Source: Leptasterias polaris (lineage: Eukaryota > Echinodermata > Asteroidea > Forcipulatida > Asteriidae). From it: a DNA stretch of 64,000 nucleotides. The position numbers and the translations under genes are program-made. Below, piece by piece: positions 59,301 to 64,000 of this stretch. The DNA lies in contig JAZGTN010000028.1 in assembly GCA_037783415.1 (NCBI GenBank), forward strand, positions 1,011,001 through 1,075,000. The letters are read 5' to 3'. How positions within the stretch are numbered: position 1 is the first letter of the stretch; each line of letters begins with the position of its first letter. Below the pieces are notes generated by a model. It had not been told where the DNA came from, searched no databases, and saw only the letters and a program-made list of their open reading frames with translations.

Positions 59301-59678
59301 GGTTCACATTACCTGTTGTAAAGATATGGCTTTGACTGAAGGCATTCGTCATTTCCAACATGAGCGTGACTTTGTTTGATTGTACTTTCTAACCAAAATG
59401 TCATTCCTTCTCTCTTTTCCAGAGTACCGTAGTACGTGACCCATCCCTCCATCACTCACCCATAGAGCAAGGACCATTCTACACCTCAATCAATGCCTAA
59501 CCAGGACCCAGGTGAGTCCTCAGGTATATAATACTCACCCTTGTGGGCGCTATAATTTCGAACCGCTGAAGATCTGGGTCGTATAGGAGTTTGTCTGCTC
59601 TTAGATCTATTGGCGATTGTTGTTTACCCTCTGAACATAGAATCCATGCTGAATGTGATTTACCCCAGTACTGTGGTC
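29170..59678 (-). CDS. CA10: Carbonic anhydrase-related protein, CA10/CA11 type, 6 exons, 5' end outside window
   Basis: Coding order on the - strand: 59678-59539, 55988-55800, 50776-50684, 36462-36390, 31998-31844, 29385-29170. All borders are GT..AG and all phases agree (about 287 residues). The family keeps the carbonic anhydrase fold but lacks zinc catalysis; the vertebrate members are secreted brain glycoproteins that bind neurexins (family knowledge). Fold landmarks seen: WGKSHSAWILCSEGKQQSPI, GPQYWG, VSGVVENTGRR, GGPLNYRYLLQEIEVKFG, DSHGSEHAVNG, YDGSLTIPGCYETVTWIV and NTFRPLQ....RAVRTNI. The zinc histidines of active enzymes (94, 96, 119) align with E, K and Q. Cys in AWILC and IPGCY could form the usual disulfide. 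NKS, NET and NVT are possible N-glycosylation sites. The signal-peptide exon(s), about 40-50 residues, should lie beyond 64000. Confidence 0.93.
29535..29885. repeat. Interspersed repeat, copy 1 (GCAGAGGGTGTC family)
   Basis: Shared with 44135-44400 in the same orientation: TGCAGAGGGTGTC/GGCAGAGGGTGTC, GTTCCCATACTTTA(G/A)CACAC, AAGAGCACAATGAAG/CCAGAACACAGTGAAG, ACACCATGGCACATAATCGAG, and ACCAAATGGA. It contains a C-run of 17 (29826-29842). It lies in the CA10-like intron next to the last exon. Confidence 0.8.
31131..31153. repeat. G homopolymer, 23 bases
   Basis: An uninterrupted run of 23 G on the + strand in a CA10-like intron, so it is C in the transcript. Its exact length may be unreliable in the assembly. 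Confidence 0.9.
31844..31998 (-). CDS. CA10: CA10-like exon: SLTIPGCYETVTW core
   Basis: It has two bases plus 51 codons, acceptor ATATTTCCAG and donor GTAAGG. QLLPRTFEYLTYDGSLTIPG then CYETVTWIVANKPLRISAYQ. This is the most recognisable carbonic anhydrase segment (Y.GSLT.PPC.E.V.WI); the second Pro of the PPC motif is Gly here. Confidence 0.96.
32212..32335. repeat. GCCGGA hexamer tract and inverted GCCCCGGCT block
   Basis: AGCCCCGGCTAGGGCTCCG on the left and five GAGCCGGA-type hexamers (32306-32336) on the right. The layout is like the hexamer-TIR elements, but with another hexamer and a different core. Confidence 0.45.
33886..34135 (+). mobile_element. tRNA-derived SINE, second family, copy 1
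   Basis: It has GGCTGGCTCAGTGGTTT (A-box side) and CTGGCTCAAATCCCACC (decayed B box). The body TGGATTGGGTTTTCAATCCCT, GTTTTCCTCCCACATCTAAAACTGA and GCCATCCTGTTGTTGGC matches 41855-42120. It lies in a CA10-like intron. Confidence 0.8.
34715..34860. mobile_element. Hexamer-TIR element, copy 1
   Basis: It starts with ACGGTCACACCGTATACGGCTACG. The middle is GTTGCTAAGGACG and CATGATGACGCGG. It ends with tandem TAGCCG hexamers and TTAATTCGGACACAGCC. The inverted ends are themselves hexamer repeats (GGCTAC/GTAGCC). Confidence 0.75.
35265..35370 (-). mobile_element. tRNA-derived SINE, CCGAGCGGTC family, copy 2
   Basis: On the - strand it has GATGGCCGAGTCATCAGAGTG, the B box GGTTCGAATCCCG and TTGTGTTCTTGGGCAAGACACTG. 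It lies in the CA10-like intron 31999-36389. Confidence 0.7.
36123..36265. mobile_element. Hexamer-TIR element, copy 2
   Basis: GCCGTCTCCGAGTTGGCGG, then AACGGCTATGGCT, GCGTCATCATGTGTTGAAG, GTCCTTAGCAACACCCTTAGC, and AGTAGCCGTAGCCGCCCATTCGG. The order is the same as in copies 1 and 4. It lies 130 bp from the CA10-like exon 36390-36462. Confidence 0.75.
36390..36462 (-). CDS. CA10: CA10-like exon: short exon
   Basis: It has 24 codons plus one base, SGNETSRGLSKITSVDVLKD then IVYRG, between TTTTGACAG and GTAAGT. It matches the position of vertebrate SNPFLNRMLNRDTITRI.YK but at low identity. It is placed mainly by phase and splice sites. It carries the NET sequon. Confidence 0.8.
38353..38480 (+). 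mobile_element. tRNA-derived SINE, CCGAGCGGTC family, copy 3
   Basis: It reads GTAGCCGAGCGGTC, then GTGGGTTCGGTTCCTG (B box), then TGTGTCCTTGAGCAAGACACTTG. It lies in the largest CA10-like intron (36463-50683). Confidence 0.75.
39728..39867. mobile_element. MITE with CACTGCAAAAA ends and TA target duplication
   Basis: It begins CACTGCAAAAAAGGGGGCG and ends ACACCCCAGTTTTTGTAGTG. TA lies directly outside both ends, as expected for Tc1/mariner-type insertion. Inner words AAATTGACAC..TTGGTGT and ACCCATGGTGTCA are also inverted. Confidence 0.8.
41855..42120 (+). mobile_element. tRNA-derived SINE, second family, copy 2, with (AAAT)n tail
   Basis: It has TTGGTGTAGTGGTAT (A box) and GGTTCGAATCCCACC (intact B box). 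The body is shared with 33886-34135 (GTGGATTGGGTTTTCAGTCCC, TTTTCCTCCCACATCTAAAACTGA). It ends in a clean AAATAAATAAAT-type tail, suggesting a younger copy. Confidence 0.88.
42778..42832. repeat. (GTCC)n / (CCGT)n simple repeat
   Basis: TCCGTCCGTCTGTCCGTCGG and similar units run for about 55 bases with scattered changes. Confidence 0.9.
43126..43560. repeat. Three direct repeats of about 159 bp
   Basis: Copies start at 43126, 43285 and 43443 with CTGGTTCCAGTTGA. Each continues GAGCTAAAACAATGAAAAC, GGTCATAACTCCTTATTGCA, GACTTGAAACTTGAATCAAA and TATTGCTACT. Divergence between copies is moderate, so the array is older than the 16086 satellite. Confidence 0.92.
44135..44400. repeat. Interspersed repeat, copy 2 (GCAGAGGGTGTC family)
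   Basis: This is the second copy of 29535-29885, in the largest CA10-like intron. It carries GTTGCAGAGGGTGTCCCCC, TTCCCATACTTTAACACAC and ACACCATGCCACGTATCGAGC. Confidence 0.8.
47283..47302. repeat. C homopolymer, about 20 bases
   Basis: An uninterrupted C run on the + strand (G in the CA10-like transcript). A shorter run lies just upstream near 47209-47222. Confidence 0.85.
48491..48617. mobile_element. Hexamer-TIR element, copy 3
   Basis: GGCCACGGTTACGGCTATGAC, TGTTGCTAAGGGTATTGCT, ACTTCAACGTATGACGCGG, then AGCCATAGCCGTAGCTGCCA and ATCCCGACATGGCCTTA. The ends are inverted (AAGGCC..CGGGATTGGCAGC). Confidence 0.75.
49858..50129. repeat. 17-bp minisatellite, 16 perfect units
   Basis: The unit CTGTTGCAAACTGCTTA is repeated exactly 16 times (272 bp) without a visible change. 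Because 17 is not a multiple of 3 and the unit lacks stops, all three + frames stay open; this is not coding. One unit in reverse orientation (AGTAAGCAGTTTGCAACA) lies 80 bp downstream at 50210-50227. Confidence 0.97.
50165..50207. repeat. Short shared motif, TTTCGACCC(A/T)AGCAGAGTCTTTCT
   Basis: AGTTTCGACCCATAGCAGAGTCTTTCTC here and ACGTTTCGACCCTAGCAGAGTCTTTCTT near 13784-13812. It is part of a dispersed repeat and is placed between the minisatellite and its inverted unit. Confidence 0.7.
50614..50664. repeat. T run followed by long G runs beside a splice donor
   Basis: T(16), G(10), T(6-7), then G with breaks, ending in 19 G (50646-50664). The last G is 19 bases from the donor of the CA10-like exon (GT at 50683-50682). 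Confidence 0.9.
50684..50776 (-). CDS. CA10: CA10-like exon: third zinc ligand position replaced by Gln
   Basis: It is 31 codons in phase 0 (acceptor CACCCCAG, donor GTAAGT): VQLTFYNERYNSYERAQES then VHGLAKLGILAL. The active-enzyme motif ELHLVHWN becomes (E)VQLTFYN, so His119 is Gln, as in vertebrate CA10. A run of 19 G on the + strand (C in the transcript) begins 20 bases after the donor. Confidence 0.92.
51073..51203. mobile_element. Hexamer-TIR element, copy 4, right end lost
   Basis: AAGGCCGTGTACGAATTGGTGG, CGGCTACGGCTACGGCT, GTCCTTAGCAACACCCTTAGC, then AGCCGTAGCTGTAGCTGCCA. It stops at CAATC, where the (TTCAA)n tail of a retrotransposon begins, so the last 15 or so bases are missing. 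Confidence 0.78.
51206..52252 (-). mobile_element. 5'-truncated, inactive non-LTR retrotransposon (CR1/jockey-like)
   Basis: On the - strand, 52252 to 51700 encodes the tail of a reverse transcriptase: KYLGTFIDSNLNWN, NKANQRLYFLRKLRYFKVD, and FYQSVIRSVVTFCSIVWFNS. These are the usual C-terminal landmarks of such elements. A TAA at about 52181 interrupts the frame just before KYLGT. Behind the stop is a 3' UTR with an internal duplication (51260-51445 and 51486-51670), and the element ends in five TTGAA units (51230-51206). It is dead and 5'-truncated. Confidence 0.85.
51698..52252 (-). pseudogene. Reverse transcriptase C-terminal fragment with in-frame stop
   Basis: The longest open piece (52066-51698) has 122 codons ending NKNHMSGESF. 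The frame continues upstream through one TAA to TGA at 52253-52255. It lacks the catalytic (Y/F)xDD part and the endonuclease. Confidence 0.8.
52429..52607. mobile_element. MITE, CACTGCAAA family, second copy
   Basis: CACTGCAAATACCAGTGTG on the left and ACACACCAGTTTGTGCAGTG on the right. GGGTGTTGTCACATATAGATACCA and CCTATGGTGTCAATTTTAACAC are shared with 39728-39867. A fragment with CACTGTAAAAACCGGGGTG also occurs at 24443-24515. Confidence 0.78.
53285..53760 (+). repeat. Interspersed repeat, copy split by a MITE
   Basis: The left piece has GTTGATAATGTATGACG and TTGAGAAACGTTTCCC. The right piece has GAGAAACGTTTCTGC, TCTCAGATTGTGTA, TTCCTGTGCGGACAT and TAGGATTAAAACAATCCAACG. Compare 21712-22085. 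Confidence 0.7.
53349..53527 (+). mobile_element. MITE-like element, GAATAGACCTTATGCA family, complete copy
   Basis: The left end GAATAGACCTTATGCATTGACGTCA and the right end TGACGTCATATGCATAAGGTCTATTC are inverted repeats of about 25 bp with one indel. The interior includes AGCCGCCATCTTAGAGG and GAGGGCGCCCTA. It interrupts another repeat (53285-53760) whose uninterrupted relative is at 21775-22080. Confidence 0.88.
54320..54390 (-). mobile_element. tRNA-derived SINE fragment, third family
   Basis: Inverted B box GATTCGAACCCACAACC follows CAAAAAATCCCCAGGCATATTT, as at 26515-26640. The copy is short and probably truncated. Confidence 0.5.
55800..55988 (-). CDS. CA10: CA10-like exon: zinc-site region, two His substituted
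   Basis: It is 63 codons in phase 0 (acceptor TTTTATAG, donor GTAAGG). VSGVVENTGRR, then GGPLNYRYLLQEIEVKFG, then DSHGSEHAVNGRAFPLE. In active enzymes the QFHFHWG strand supplies His94 and His96; here it reads EIEVKFG (Glu and Lys). The vertebrate CA10 strand reads EIRLHFG, so this protein departs further. Confidence 0.95.
56934..57005. repeat. 41-bp tandem duplication
   Basis: AGAAATGATTTTTTGAAATC starts at 56934 and again at 56975. Each copy is itself partly palindromic (GAAATGATTTTTTGAAATCATATATTTC). Confidence 0.85.
57165..57240 (-). mobile_element. tRNA-like fragment (SINE head or tRNA pseudogene)
   Basis: On the - strand it reads GGGCTAGATGGCCCAGTTGGTA, then CAGGTTCAAATCCCGCTCTAG. The A and B boxes are clear, but the acceptor ends (GGGCTAG and GCTCTAG) do not pair properly. 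A functional tRNA is therefore unlikely. Confidence 0.5.
57835..58020. mobile_element. TIR element (CCATTTTGAGAGTCAAT family), copy 2
   Basis: It contains ACCTGACGTCATCTTCACAACAATC, GGGCCATTTTGAGAGTCAATGTCCC, GTGCTGTACAGTGTAGTGCG and GTTTACGCGC, the same order of words as at 5160-5335. It lies in the CA10-like intron 55989-59538. Confidence 0.5.
59141..59306 (-). mobile_element. MITE-like element, GAATAGACCTTATGCA family, reverse copy
   Basis: TGACCTTATGCACATGACGTCA at the left end and TGACATCAATGCATAAGGTTCA at the right end form the TIR. The inner words are the reverse complement of 53349-53527. It sits about 230 bp upstream (in transcript sense) of the CA10-like exon 59539-59678. Confidence 0.82.
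59539..59678 (-). CDS. CA10: CA10-like exon: N-terminal part of the CA fold
   Basis: After a TTCTTCTTGCAG acceptor come two bases, then 46 codons ending ...APTR before GTGAGT. It contains PQYWGKSHSAW, LCSEGKQQSPIDL and LLYDPDLQRFEI, matching the start of the carbonic anhydrase domain (W-G..N.AW.LC..G..QSPV.I in CA10). Confidence 0.93.
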
Positions 59679-60461
59679 CTGCAAGAAGAAATATGACTAC
59701 AATTGAAAAAACGTTGAAGCAAATATCAAAAATGTCACCTTATTAATTCTGAATAAAACCGGTGCAATTCTTGCTCCGTGACATCGATAAACCATCGTCA
59801 GAAACGACCCAGAAGTGACCCGAATCCAGGTCAATTCTGACCCCGGGGATTTCAGAGTGTTCCGGTACACTCAAGTGCTATAAAACTGATCCGTCCACAA
59901 TTAACATTATATCAAATCTGTGTCCACACACAATAAGCACAGTTATGAATGAAAACCCTTGTAAATAATATTAATACAGGTGTAATCTCAAATTTCTCAT
60001 CAAACAGTAATCACTTAAAACAAAACGACAACAACAAAATAAACCCTCACAATAAAATAATAATATAGCACTCGACAATCAAAAGCCAAATCGAAACTAT
60101 TACACGTACGTCTTACGTTCATCTCATGAGAACAGACAGGGGAGGGGATCTTGGCGTCCTTTCAAGAAAATTGACCGGACGGCAAGAAACAGGTGGACGG
60201 CAAGAAACAGGTGATCAGAAAGATGTCAACATTTATAAATTAGTTTATGGCTTTTTACAAAAGCTGGAAGTGGTGTTATGATTGATTTGGGGTGGTATCC
60301 TAATGGGCTTCCTGCGGTGATGGTAATATATGGTACTTAGTTGTTTCACCTGTTTCAGTATCAAACGGAGAATGATATGACGCCATTAGGATATCGATAC
60401 TTGATTATAAAGCAAGTAAGATAATAACCTAAAGGGAGGAAGAATACTTATTTCATTATTG

Positions 60462-60750
60462 TTTTGGTTCATAGAAATAGAACCCGGAGAACGCTGAGTG
60501 CGTCATTGTGCGTGCGGTTTCGTTGTGAGACAATTTTTATGGACGCGCGTACGCCATTTTTTTTACGCGTGTATGGCAAAATTAGCATATTACGGTCTAT
60601 GTGCGTTGCCATTTTTGCCATACACGCGTGTCACGTGATGATCATTTTGCCATACACGCGTGTCGCGTGGTATCGATACGCCGCGTCCACAGACGACACA
60701 GAGGGCGGTCGAGCTCAGCGTTCTCCGGGTTCTATTTCTATGTTTTGGTT
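60462..60750. mobile_element. hAT-like MITE with 29-bp perfect TIRs and 8-bp target duplication
   Basis: The left TIR 60470-60498 (starts CATAGAAATAGAACCCGGAG) is the exact reverse complement of the right TIR 60714-60742. TTTTGGTT directly flanks both sides (60462-60469 and 60743-60750). An 8-bp duplication is typical of hAT-type insertion. The 273-bp body has no transposase. It contains repeated GCCATACACGCGTGT words (60612, 60650) and an inverted relative (TACGCGTGTATGGC at 60563). Confidence 0.93.
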
Positions 60751-62475
60751 ATAACATCCATTGCATGGCGCAGCCTTATGATGGTATGGAAAAACACACC
60801 AGTATGAAATATGTACAATATAACTCATAATTTAAAGAAAACACAATAAGTGGAAATTACAGAAAAGCAAGCGACAACATGAAGAACTTGGCTGAAAAAC
60901 ATAGTATCTGTACCAGCCATGCAGTTATCATTAAGATATCTAATACTTCGTGTTTTGATTACTATTGTAATTTGTAATGCAGAGATGACAATAATGTTTG
61001 GAAGAGTAGGGCTATAATAATAACCGTTTTCAAGAAATGTAACAAAACTACACATTTTGTGAGAAGTTAGTCTAAAAATTAATGTTCGTTGGATTTTCCA
61101 GATACGATTTGACCACTTATCTTTATAGTGATTCAAACATGGTAGGCCTACTATTATAATAATACGAAGAATGCAACTTTTTGAATACCGCATATTCATA
61201 AATGTCAGGGGATAATGAAGACTTTTACGGGATAGACCCCAAATTTATTTTCGTGATTTATGTAGTACCTTTTTTCTTGTTATGGAGTAAAAGTATGTGC
61301 AAAAACGACTATATAGCACTGCAACGTTATAGGCCTGAAGATACCTCTGCGTGGAAATTATAAAAAGCTGATAAAGAATTACTAAATTTTCGATGTGGGA
61401 GGGGAACCTATAATTAAAATCCACGTAATCAGAGACTGAAAACCAAACTGAAATGTGAGGCTCTGATCAGAGGCAGGATTCGAAAACCTGATCTCCTATT
61501 TCTGTATTTGTCAAAGATAAGAATTCTATGCACCGAAAAACGTAAACAAGAAAGTCCGACGAACTAACACCTTTAAGATTCAGTGTAAAAATTTACGATC
61601 AAAACATCGAGTCACTTAAACTGATTTGATTTTGACTGTTGTTGTTTTACTGGTTTACTATACACTGGGTCTAAAGCACGGCAGATGTGAGCAGAAACCT
61701 GTCTACGGCACCTGTTTGGGACAGTTCACTGTCCACATTGCAATCAAACCAACCAAAATATCAAATTATGGAATTTGACATATAATATCCGTGTTGTCTC
61801 AACTCGTACGACACCAGATATGTGCTTCCTCAGCAAACCACACACTGAAGAATAAAAGAGCATTCTACAGTTGAATGCAGGGGGTTGAAAAAAATGCAGT
61901 GTAGATGATCACGACAGGCTGGCGTACACTTTTCAGTTGGTAGAAATTCAACTTAATTTTCGTCATAAAATGAGTACTTTGTAGTGCATTGGGAATCTCA
62001 AATAGAGGAAGCCACTGACATTCGGAAAAAACCCATTAACTCTAAACTACATTTCATAGAACATGCCAAGTATAAAGGCTAAACTTGAAGGTTTTGAAGA
62101 ATTAGTGACGTCGTCAAGCTGCTATTGGAAAAACGATGTCACACCTCAAGACACTTTACATGTGCAAAACAATTCGTCGTTCACGAGAAACTACGATCCA
62201 CCGTCAATAAGAGAATCGATCAACGACGACAAGCTATAGATGTATATGAACAAAACAAGAAAAAAATGACAAAGTAAAAGTATTACAAATCAGACGTGTT
62301 CCGTTTGGTGTGAGATCGAACAATTCTTTCACCACCATCTTCTGCCAGCTTGTCTGCACAGTCTTCTAATAATTAAAGGCAATTAAATCACCGCACCACT
62401 GGGTGTGAATAGCGTAAGACGATGAACTTGACTTTAACGCGCCGATGGCGACCGGTCATCACTGATCGAGGAGTT

Positions 62476-62500
62476 CCCCCCCCCCCCCCCCCCCCCCCCC
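62476..62500. repeat. C homopolymer, 25 bases
   Basis: An uninterrupted run of 25 C on the + strand, so it is G in any CA10-like transcript. Length is likely polymorphic and hard to assemble. Confidence 0.9.
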
Positions 62501-63794
62501 GCTCGTCAGTTGGGGAGACCAAACCCGCGTGTGATCAAGTCCTTGGTGACCCTTTTTATGACGTGATTTCTTAAAATTTCCAAGCAACTTCAATTTGAAG
62601 CAGATATTTTGTAATCACATGTCTCGTATGTGATGATGAACCTTTACTCTGCTGTTGACGTTCGAAGGTGTAGCCATTTTGTTTTTTCTCTCCCTCAGGT
62701 CAATGTAACGAAACCGAGGCTCGTTGGATAATAGTCTGGTACCTTTTGGTTTGATCAGAATAAGTAGTCATCCTCCTCTCCTATGTCACCAAACAGCAAA
62801 GTGTCTGGACTTTGATGAGATTGGAATTCCTGACCCAGTGATAAATAATTGTTATTTGGGCCAACAGGCCCTAGTCCTTCTGAATCCTTCATTTCGGCCA
62901 AAACGATATAGAAAGATTTGGGAGGGTAAGGATTAATGCAATGAATACAATGAGCTAACGAGCATTCCGATTAGAATCATGTATATCTATTGACTTGAAT
63001 TTGCCATTAATTTGACTCTTTTACCTACTTTACCTACTTTAACCTTCACATCGGTTCTTTTTTATCCGATTCGATTCTAAAGGGCAACGAACCACGCTAA
63101 GATAGAAACCCAAAATCACAAGCCGATGATTTGGATTTGTTTCTGTTTTGTTTTTGTGAGGTTTTTGTGAGGTTTTTATGGGGTTTTTTGTTGTTGTTTT
63201 TTTAATAATGTTTGAAGTATTGTTATCTTGCCGAAATGCTCTTCCTCATTGACATGAAACAGTTGCTATTCATGTCCTGAAGATTCGACACCAAATCATG
63301 GTTGGATTAACTCATTAGCTAATTAGTTAATTAAACAGTAGATTTAGTTTCCCCTGTTACTGCATGAAGCCATCTAGTGTGAGCTTGGTGTCCTTGCTTC
63401 ATCACTGCAATACACAAAGGCTAAATCAACCCGTACGCGTTTTGTTCACAGATATCGAGCTGTATTCGATTTCATGGACACATCTTGTCATAATTAGTAC
63501 CAGAGTACGGGTTGATTGTCTCTGCGCCATTTATGACAGAAGCCAACACCAAGTGCAATATACCCACTGATATGCTAAACACAAAAGTGATAATTGCTAA
63601 AATTCAAAGGTCCTGTTAGTGGAATTAATATTCTATGAGGAATGATTGTTTCCCCAAAACGTTAGGCAGCTAAATAAAAATAAATTTTTAGAAACAAAAA
63701 TTTGGTTTTGTAATTAGATTCATCAGCTTGTTTCCAACCAAGGACAATTGTAATGCGTGGTACAACCACTGATACATAAAACTGGTCAACTCTA

Positions 63795-64000
63795 TTAACT
63801 CTCGGGTCAGAATTGACATGATTCCGGGTCGCAGAGGGGCCTGACCCACTTCTGGGTCAGTGTGAACTTGTGTCAAAATTACCCAGAAATGGGCCAAACT
63901 GACGCAGAATTCGAGCCAAAATCCCACTTTTTTAAAACCAGTTTCTGGGTCAACCTGAGACAGAAATGGGTCAGTGCCCCTTGGATTCAGGAGTTGTTAG
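63795..64000. repeat. GGGTCA-rich interspersed repeat, reverse copy, cut by window end
   Basis: CTCTCGGGTCAGAATTGACA, GGGGCCTGACCCACTTCTGG, GCCAAACTGACGCAGAATTC and CTGGGTCAACCTGAGACAG. It is a relative of 22280-22500, whose order of words is inverted with respect to this copy. Confidence 0.75.

Larger units (their letters stand above)
59679..64000 (-). other. CA10-like intron running off the right edge
   Basis: Upstream of the 59678 acceptor (AG at 59679-59680). No exon encoding a signal peptide or a WW-containing CA10 N-terminus was found up to 64000, so the missing first exon(s) are most likely outside. Confidence 0.6.

Noticed and set aside
60464..60754. 96-codon ORF with Arg/Ala-rich sequence
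   Set aside because: It lies wholly within the 8-bp-flanked MITE; the open frame follows from its CpG-rich repeats.
62320..62370. Missing first CA10-like exon (a Trp-Trp encoding string on the - strand)
   Set aside because: The surrounding residues do not match CA10 and no donor fits the required phase.

Overview
The window looks like nuclear DNA of an animal, most likely a marine deuterostome invertebrate. I lean towards an echinoderm, possibly a sea star, from the repeat style and the protein divergence, but the species cannot be fixed from this sequence alone. The DNA is AT-rich and intron-rich, and full of short interspersed repeats. There are no bacterial-type operons, CRISPR arrays or rRNA.

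Two protein-coding genes can be supported, and they face each other tail to tail. On the + strand (433-14930) lie the last 13 coding exons of a ubinuclein (UBN1/UBN2 family), the histone-chaperone subunit of the HIRA complex that deposits H3.3. All splice phases agree and give about 1133 residues; the N-terminal exons are left of the window. On the - strand (59678 down to 29170) lie the last six coding exons of a carbonic anhydrase-related protein of the CA10/CA11 type. It is about 287 residues long in this window, and all three zinc-binding histidine positions are substituted. Its signal peptide and first exon(s) lie beyond the right edge. Both promoters are therefore outside the window.

The stretch between the two stop codons (14931-29169) and the long CA10 introns (up to 14.2 kb) contain no further gene I can support. 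They hold a dense set of mobile and tandem DNA. This includes a 127-bp satellite (7 copies), a 17-bp minisatellite (16 copies), a 20-bp minisatellite (6 copies) and an 11-unit minisatellite of about 29 bp with alternating monomers. It also includes several families of small terminal-inverted-repeat (TIR) elements, one with 29-bp perfect TIRs and 8-bp target duplications, tRNA-derived SINEs, a dead 5'-truncated non-LTR retrotransposon ending in a (TTGAA)n tail, long hairpins, and runs of up to 25 C or 23 G. No novel gene system was found. The points most worth a second look are the zinc-site substitutions in the CA10-like protein, the repeat families with readable boundaries, and the nested insertions that give a relative time order.
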